The translations under genes were made by a program, and so were the position numbers. This document shows positions 60,511 through 64,000 of a stretch of DNA of 64,000 nucleotides, piece after piece. The notes under the pieces were generated by a model. That model was not told where the DNA came from. It did not search any database and worked only from the letters and a program-made list of their open reading frames with translations. The stretch's first letter is position 1; every line of letters starts with the position of its first letter. Origin of the DNA: Flavobacterium ustbae (lineage in GTDB: Bacteria > Bacteroidota > Bacteroidia > Flavobacteriales > Flavobacteriaceae); NCBI RefSeq assembly GCF_003946915.1, contig NZ_RPOC01000009.1, positions 124,001 to 188,000 of the forward strand. Reading direction: 5' to 3'.

Positions 60511-61899
60511 ATGAAAAAATATATTAAAAGTGTAGTTCTGGTAGCCATAGGTTTTGGTATGCTGGTGGGCTGCCAATCTGAATTAGACAACTTTAATGAA
60601 AATCCTAATTCACCTATAGTAACTACTCCTAGTTTATTATTGGCAGGAATGGAAGTTTCTACTTTTTCGACACATACAACAGGATTAATTAGAATATCAA
60701 ATATTTTTGATCAGCATCTTGCTGGTACCAGTGTTGGTCAGTTAGGAGATATTCAACGTTACATAGTTTCTGAACAGGATGTAAACAATGAATGGAATAC
60801 TTTGTATAGCACAACTTTAATGAACGGTTATTTGTTAAACCGTGATTTTGCAACTTCACACCCTTATTACAATGGTATTGGCCAAATATTAACAGCTGTT
60901 AATTTAAGTTATGCAACAGATTTATGGGGGGATGTTCCTTATGATGAAGCTTTCAGAGCAAATGAGGGAGTTAAAAATCCAAAATATAATACGCAACAGG
61001 AGATTTATTCAAGGCTGCAGATGATTTTAGATGATGCTATTGTAAATCTAGAAAAACCAGTTTTAAGTAATAATTCAGTTCCAGGAAATGATGATTATAT
61101 TTTTAATGGTGATACTAAAAAATGGATTCAGATTGCATACGTTTTAAAAGCACGATTTGCATTGAGATTAACTGAAGTGGACTCAAATTCTGCTCAAAAA
61201 GCATTAGATTTTATTAGTAAATCTGGAATAAGTTCCAATGCAGATGATGCAAATACTTTTTTTACAGGAACTTCAAACGGGCTTAATCAATGGTATGCTT
61301 TTGGTAAAAGTCGTCAAAACTATTTAAAAACTGGCGCTTATTTTGTAAACTCTTTAAAAGATGATAACGATCCGAGACTGCCTTTTACAATTGCGCTTAG
61401 TACTCCAAAATCTCCTTTATTGCCAACTTATGTTGGTAATGAGCCTGAGGATATTGATACGGTATCTTCTTCTTACATTGGTTCTGCTTTTGCAAGTCCT
61501 GCATCGGCTATTGGAATAGTGACGTACGCAGAAGCTAAATTTATTGAAGCAGAAGCTAGGTTTAGATTAGGGCAAGATGCAAAGCAAGCATTTGGGGATG
61601 CTGTAGCGGCTTCAGTTCTAAAAATTACAGGAAATGCTGCATCACCAAATTTCTTAAGTTTAACAACTTCATTAGTTAGCTTAGAGTCAATTATTAAGCA
61701 AAAATATATTGCTCTCTTCTTAACTATGGAGCCTTACAATGATTATAGAAGAACTGGATTTCCTGCGTTAGTTCCAAATCAAAATTCTAATACGAAACTT
61801 ATTCCAGTAAGACTTCCTATACCATCAGATGAAAGGCAATATAACCCGAATGCTACTGTTGTTAGTAATGTAACGACTCATTTATGGTGGGATAAATAA
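60511..61899 (+). CDS. SusD/RagB-family nutrient-binding outer membrane lipoprotein
   Basis: A 462-residue surface lipoprotein. The signal sequence ends in a lipobox (LVGC, Cys21) and the start of the mature protein, LDNFNENPNSP, then TTPSLLLAG, is typical of the SusD-like_2 (PF12771-type) group. A helical TPR-like body follows (ADLWGDVPYDEAFRAN-type, WIQIAYVLKARFALRL), and the YEAxR-like end IPSDERQYNPNA is seen. It caps the SusC barrel and delivers substrate. Co-transcribed with susC. No neighbouring degradative enzyme indicates the substrate; this subgroup is often linked to peptide or non-glycan uptake as well. Confidence 0.93.
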   Translation: MKKYIKSVVLVAIGFGMLVGCQSELDNFNENPNSPIVTTPSLLLAGMEVSTFSTHTTGLIRISNIFDQHLAGTSVGQLGDIQRYIVSEQDVNNEWNTLYSTTLMNGYLLNRDFATSHPYYNGIGQILTAVNLSYATDLWGDVPYDEAFRANEGVKNPKYNTQQEIYSRLQMILDDAIVNLEKPVLSNNSVPGNDDYIFNGDTKKWIQIAYVLKARFALRLTEVDSNSAQKALDFISKSGISSNADDANTFFTGTSNGLNQWYAFGKSRQNYLKTGAYFVNSLKDDNDPRLPFTIALSTPKSPLLPTYVGNEPEDIDTVSSSYIGSAFASPASAIGIVTYAEAKFIEAEARFRLGQDAKQAFGDAVAASVLKITGNAASPNFLSLTTSLVSLESIIKQKYIALFLTMEPYNDYRRTGFPALVPNQNSNTKLIPVRLPIPSDERQYNPNATVVSNVTTHLWWDK

Positions 61900-61971
61900 T
61901 GATTGTAACAATTTTAATTAATAAGTAAATTGTTTACAGTTTTGTCTGTGCCTCAGTAATTAAATAAACAA

Positions 61972-62005
61972 AAAAGCCGGAAGTTTCAAAACTTCCGGCT
62001 TTTTC
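61972..62005. terminator. Bidirectional terminator between susD and the DUF6607 gene
   Basis: AAAAGCCGGAAGTTT and its complement with a short CAA-type loop, flanked by A and T tracts, between convergent genes. Confidence 0.88.
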
Positions 62006-62022
62006 ATAACAACTAATTCTAA

Positions 62023-62925
62023 TTATTTAACAAATTTGTCAATGATTTTATCTGTTTCTGCTTTTGCAGTATCTGGTTTTAAATCAAATAATAAAGAGTA
62101 AAGTGCTTTTCTTTCAACTTTAGCTTCTAGGTTTAAATCTTTATGTCTGTCAAAAAGAGTCTGCCATTTGTCACGAACATTTTTCCATAAAGCATTGTTC
62201 GCAACCCACCATTTTTGAGCAGCCTGACATTTAATGTCTGGAACTTTAGTATAAACATCGAATCCTTTTTCTTGAGCCAACAATACATCTTTTCCAGCAT
62301 CGTCACGAACCAATTTGTCATTGTCTTGCTCATGATTCCATCCTGTAGAAGTTATTTCGTGGATGTTTCTTCTTTTCAAAACATTGTAATCGTTACGTTT
62401 AGTTTGTTCTCTTCTTGGAAGTGGTGCATCTGCTACGTTTGCCCAGTAATCTTTTCCATCAACATGTACCCAAGTCGAAGAACCTTCATATCTCGGACTA
62501 TCATCTACCTGATATACTTTTTGAGTCCACTGGCCTTTTACGGCTTTTTTATCTAATTTTTTATATTTCCAAGAATTTCCTTTATCGAAACTATATAAAT
62601 CTGTGTTTTCGTATAGCCAATCTTGTCTCCAGTGCTTGATAATCATATCATCACTTACAATTAGTAAATGCTGCATTGATATTTTGTTAGGAGTGTCTTC
62701 TATTAATTCTACCCATTCTAAAGCAGATTCATGTTTTGTCAGAGAAGGTTTGTAAGTAAGAGTATCTTTTGGATAAGAAAAAGTTTCTGTGAAATTAAAC
62801 TTTACCTCGTAACAACCACACATCGATTTAATTGATTTAATGTCTTGTTGTTTTTTGTCCTGACTAAATCCAAGACCACATATTAAAGCCAAAGCGGCTG
62901 ACATAAAAAGGCTTTTTGAAATCAT
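62023..62925 (-). CDS. DUF6607-family exported protein
   Basis: A 300-residue protein with a signal peptide (about residues 1-21, LICGLGFSQ). The mature part matches DUF6607 as I recall it: SMCGCYEVKFNFTETFSYP at the start, IKHWRQDWLYENTDLYSFD, GSSTWVHVDGKDYWANVADAPLPRRE and a lysine-rich helical end. The family is found in Bacteroidota and Proteobacteria and its function is not established. It diverges from a TonB-dependent receptor across a 105-base gap with back-to-back -7 boxes, which suggests joint regulation, perhaps in iron or heme uptake (inference). Confidence 0.78.
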   Translation of the reverse strand: MISKSLFMSAALALICGLGFSQDKKQQDIKSIKSMCGCYEVKFNFTETFSYPKDTLTYKPSLTKHESALEWVELIEDTPNKISMQHLLIVSDDMIIKHWRQDWLYENTDLYSFDKGNSWKYKKLDKKAVKGQWTQKVYQVDDSPRYEGSSTWVHVDGKDYWANVADAPLPRREQTKRNDYNVLKRRNIHEITSTGWNHEQDNDKLVRDDAGKDVLLAQEKGFDVYTKVPDIKCQAAQKWWVANNALWKNVRDKWQTLFDRHKDLNLEAKVERKALYSLLFDLKPDTAKAETDKIIDKFVK

Positions 62926-62954
62926 AACTTAATGTTTTGTTTTTAAATTTTTCG

Positions 62955-62962
62955 CAAATATA
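62955..62962 (-). promoter_or_regulatory. -7 box TATATTTG for the DUF6607 gene
   Basis: On the minus strand TATATTTG lies 30 bases before the ATG of the DUF6607 gene, with a TTG about 16 bases upstream of it. It is part of a compact divergent promoter region. Confidence 0.6.
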
Positions 62963-62994
62963 TAAATTTAATTTAGAACAATTAAAAATAATCA

Positions 62995-63002
62995 TATATT
63001 TG
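62995..63002 (+). promoter_or_regulatory. -7 box TATATTTG for the last TonB-dependent receptor
   Basis: An exact TAnnTTTG match 28 bases before the ATG at 63031. The upstream block TTTAG at 62972-62976 is a weak -33 candidate at 18 bases. The two divergent -7 boxes are only 32 bases apart. Confidence 0.6.
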
Positions 63003-63030
63003 CACCGATTATTAAGATTGAATAAAAATA

Positions 63031-64000
63031 ATGAATTTTAAAATTACTTTTTTTACTGTTGCATTGTTTTTTCAAATCTCTTTTTCTCAGGAGGTTAAAA
63101 AAGATAGTGTTAAAACAAATGAATTATCGGAAGTTAAAGTAACTACTGCAACTAGAACAGAAAGAGTTCTTTCGTCATTGCCTTTGCCTATGACAGTTAT
63201 AACATCTGAAGCTATTATGAAGTCTGGGGTTACAAGATTAAATGAGATTTTAAGTGAACAAACCGGTATTATTTTAATTCCAGATGAAAGTGGTTTTGAA
63301 GGAATTCAGATGCAGGGATTGGATGCTGCTTATACCATGATTTTGATTGATGGAGTACCTCTTGTAGGAAGAAGTGCGGGTGTGTTGGACTTGTCAAGGG
63401 TTTCTGTGGGAAATATTGAAAGAATCGAAATTGTTAAAGGAGCTTCTTCTGCATTGTACGGCTCTGAAGCAATGGGAGGAGTAATAAATGTAATCACGAA
63501 AAGACCGAAAAAGGATATGTTTTCAGGAAGCCTTTCTTATCGTTATGCAACTTTTAATACTAGTGACGCAAATACTAATTTATTGTGGAAAAAGAAGAAA
63601 TTCGCCGCGAATCTTTTTGCTAATTTTTATTCTACAGATGGTTATGATTTAGATAAAAGTATAGCATTAAAAAATGTAGAGCCATTTTATAATTTTACTA
63701 TTCAGCCTAAGATCTATTATGATTTTTCGGAGAATCTAAAGCTAATTGTGAATAACCGTTTTTATGATATGAAAATGGATAACGTCGCAATTATTAATTC
63801 TGAAAATTATAAAGGTGATGCAAAGGAGAAAGAATGGAATTCGCAGATTAAATTTGAACATAAATGGAATTCAAAACTGTATTCTGAATATGAATTTTAC
63901 ACTACAAATTATAAAAACGATTCGTTTTTAAATGATCAAAATAATATTCTTTTTGAAAGCGCCTATTATAATCAGTGGTTAATTAGACCAGAGATTAGAA
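63031..64000 (+). CDS. TonB-dependent receptor, N-terminal part (3' end outside window)
   Basis: The frame is open from ATG 63031 to the window end, giving 323 residues of a longer outer membrane receptor. A signal peptide (about 1-21, FFQISFSQE) is followed by a short TonB-box-like region (ELSEVKVTTATRTERVLSS) and the plug domain: RLNEILSEQTGIILIP, IQMQGLDAAYTMILIDGVPL, NIERIEIVKGASSALYGSEAMGGVINVIT. After that come barrel strands (LSYRYATFNT, FAANLFANFYSTDGYDL). It lacks the CarboxypepD-like domain of SusC, so it is of the siderophore/heme/cobalamin receptor type. It diverges from the DUF6607 gene. Confidence 0.92.
   Translation, partial: MNFKITFFTVALFFQISFSQEVKKDSVKTNELSEVKVTTATRTERVLSSLPLPMTVITSEAIMKSGVTRLNEILSEQTGIILIPDESGFEGIQMQGLDAAYTMILIDGVPLVGRSAGVLDLSRVSVGNIERIEIVKGASSALYGSEAMGGVINVITKRPKKDMFSGSLSYRYATFNTSDANTNLLWKKKKFAANLFANFYSTDGYDLDKSIALKNVEPFYNFTIQPKIYYDFSENLKLIVNNRFYDMKMDNVAIINSENYKGDAKEKEWNSQIKFEHKWNSKLYSEYEFYTTNYKNDSFLNDQNNILFESAYYNQWLIRPEIR

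Noticed and set aside
1..64000. CRISPR array, integrase, transposase or prophage
   Set aside because: No regularly spaced direct repeats, no recombinase or transposase motif and no phage structural gene was seen on either strand.

Overview
The window is AT-rich DNA from a Bacteroidota bacterium, most likely a Flavobacterium or close relative. The evidence is a SusC/SusD pair, a PorV/PorQ-family protein of the type IX secretion type, many Bacteroidota-type lipoproteins and TonB-dependent receptors, and promoters of the Bacteroidota form (TTTG, 19-20 bases, TAnnTTTG). There are no transposases, integrases or CRISPR arrays. Coding is dense, and intergenic gaps carry either hairpin terminators or small inverted-repeat elements.

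Positions 1-15723 (+) are the right-hand part of a surface polysaccharide locus. It starts inside a family 4 glycosyltransferase and continues with CMP-nonulosonate synthetase, nonulosonate synthase and hydrolysing UDP-GlcNAc 2-epimerase (NeuA/B/C-like). An MBOAT O-acyltransferase with an SGNH-like partner follows, then a GT-B-type transferase, five more GT4 enzymes, a Wzy/ligase-like membrane protein and a polyprenyl-phosphate sugar-1-phosphate transferase. Most neighbours overlap or nearly touch, so it reads as one long operon making an acylated, nonulosonic-acid-containing glycan. No flippase, export system or sugar-nucleotide genes beyond the Neu set lie inside the window.

Positions 15728-25459 hold envelope and housekeeping genes: a DUF4105 membrane protein, a PorV/PorQ-family protein, pssA with a GH25 muramidase, a kdsD-tatC-CMD-lptB operon, and the divergent recQ. 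From 25.5 to 30.6 kb there is an FAD-dependent oxidoreductase, a SUKH-family gene with an unrecognised partner, and a quinone oxidoreductase. This stretch is bracketed by two inverted copies of a composite repeat of about 200 bases.

Positions 30.6-43.4 kb carry an exported Xaa-Pro aminopeptidase, a META lipoprotein, an ECF42-like sigma factor operon (CMD, YCII, sigma), exported MsrA and lipoprotein MsrB, an idi-queD-bcp cluster, manA, two identical tRNA-Thr(TGT) genes each with its own promoter and terminator, several lipoproteins and a patatin.

Positions 43.4-64.0 kb carry htpG, a lipoprotein/OmpA pair, an orphan ABC ATPase, a prolyl-oligopeptidase-type S9 peptidase, a fabH-type ketoacyl synthase, cutC, a TonB-type outer membrane receptor, argS, a SusC/SusD pair, a DUF6607 protein and the start of another TonB-dependent receptor.

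The main unexplained signal is the set of intergenic inverted repeats: five distinct families at 19.8/25.2, 25.5/30.5, 29.3, 35.8 and 51.6 kb. Several lie at convergent gene ends, and some abut or enter coding sequence. I see no clear novel defence or biosynthetic system; the best leads are the repeat families, the sigma-factor operon, the SUKH pair and a few operator-like sites.
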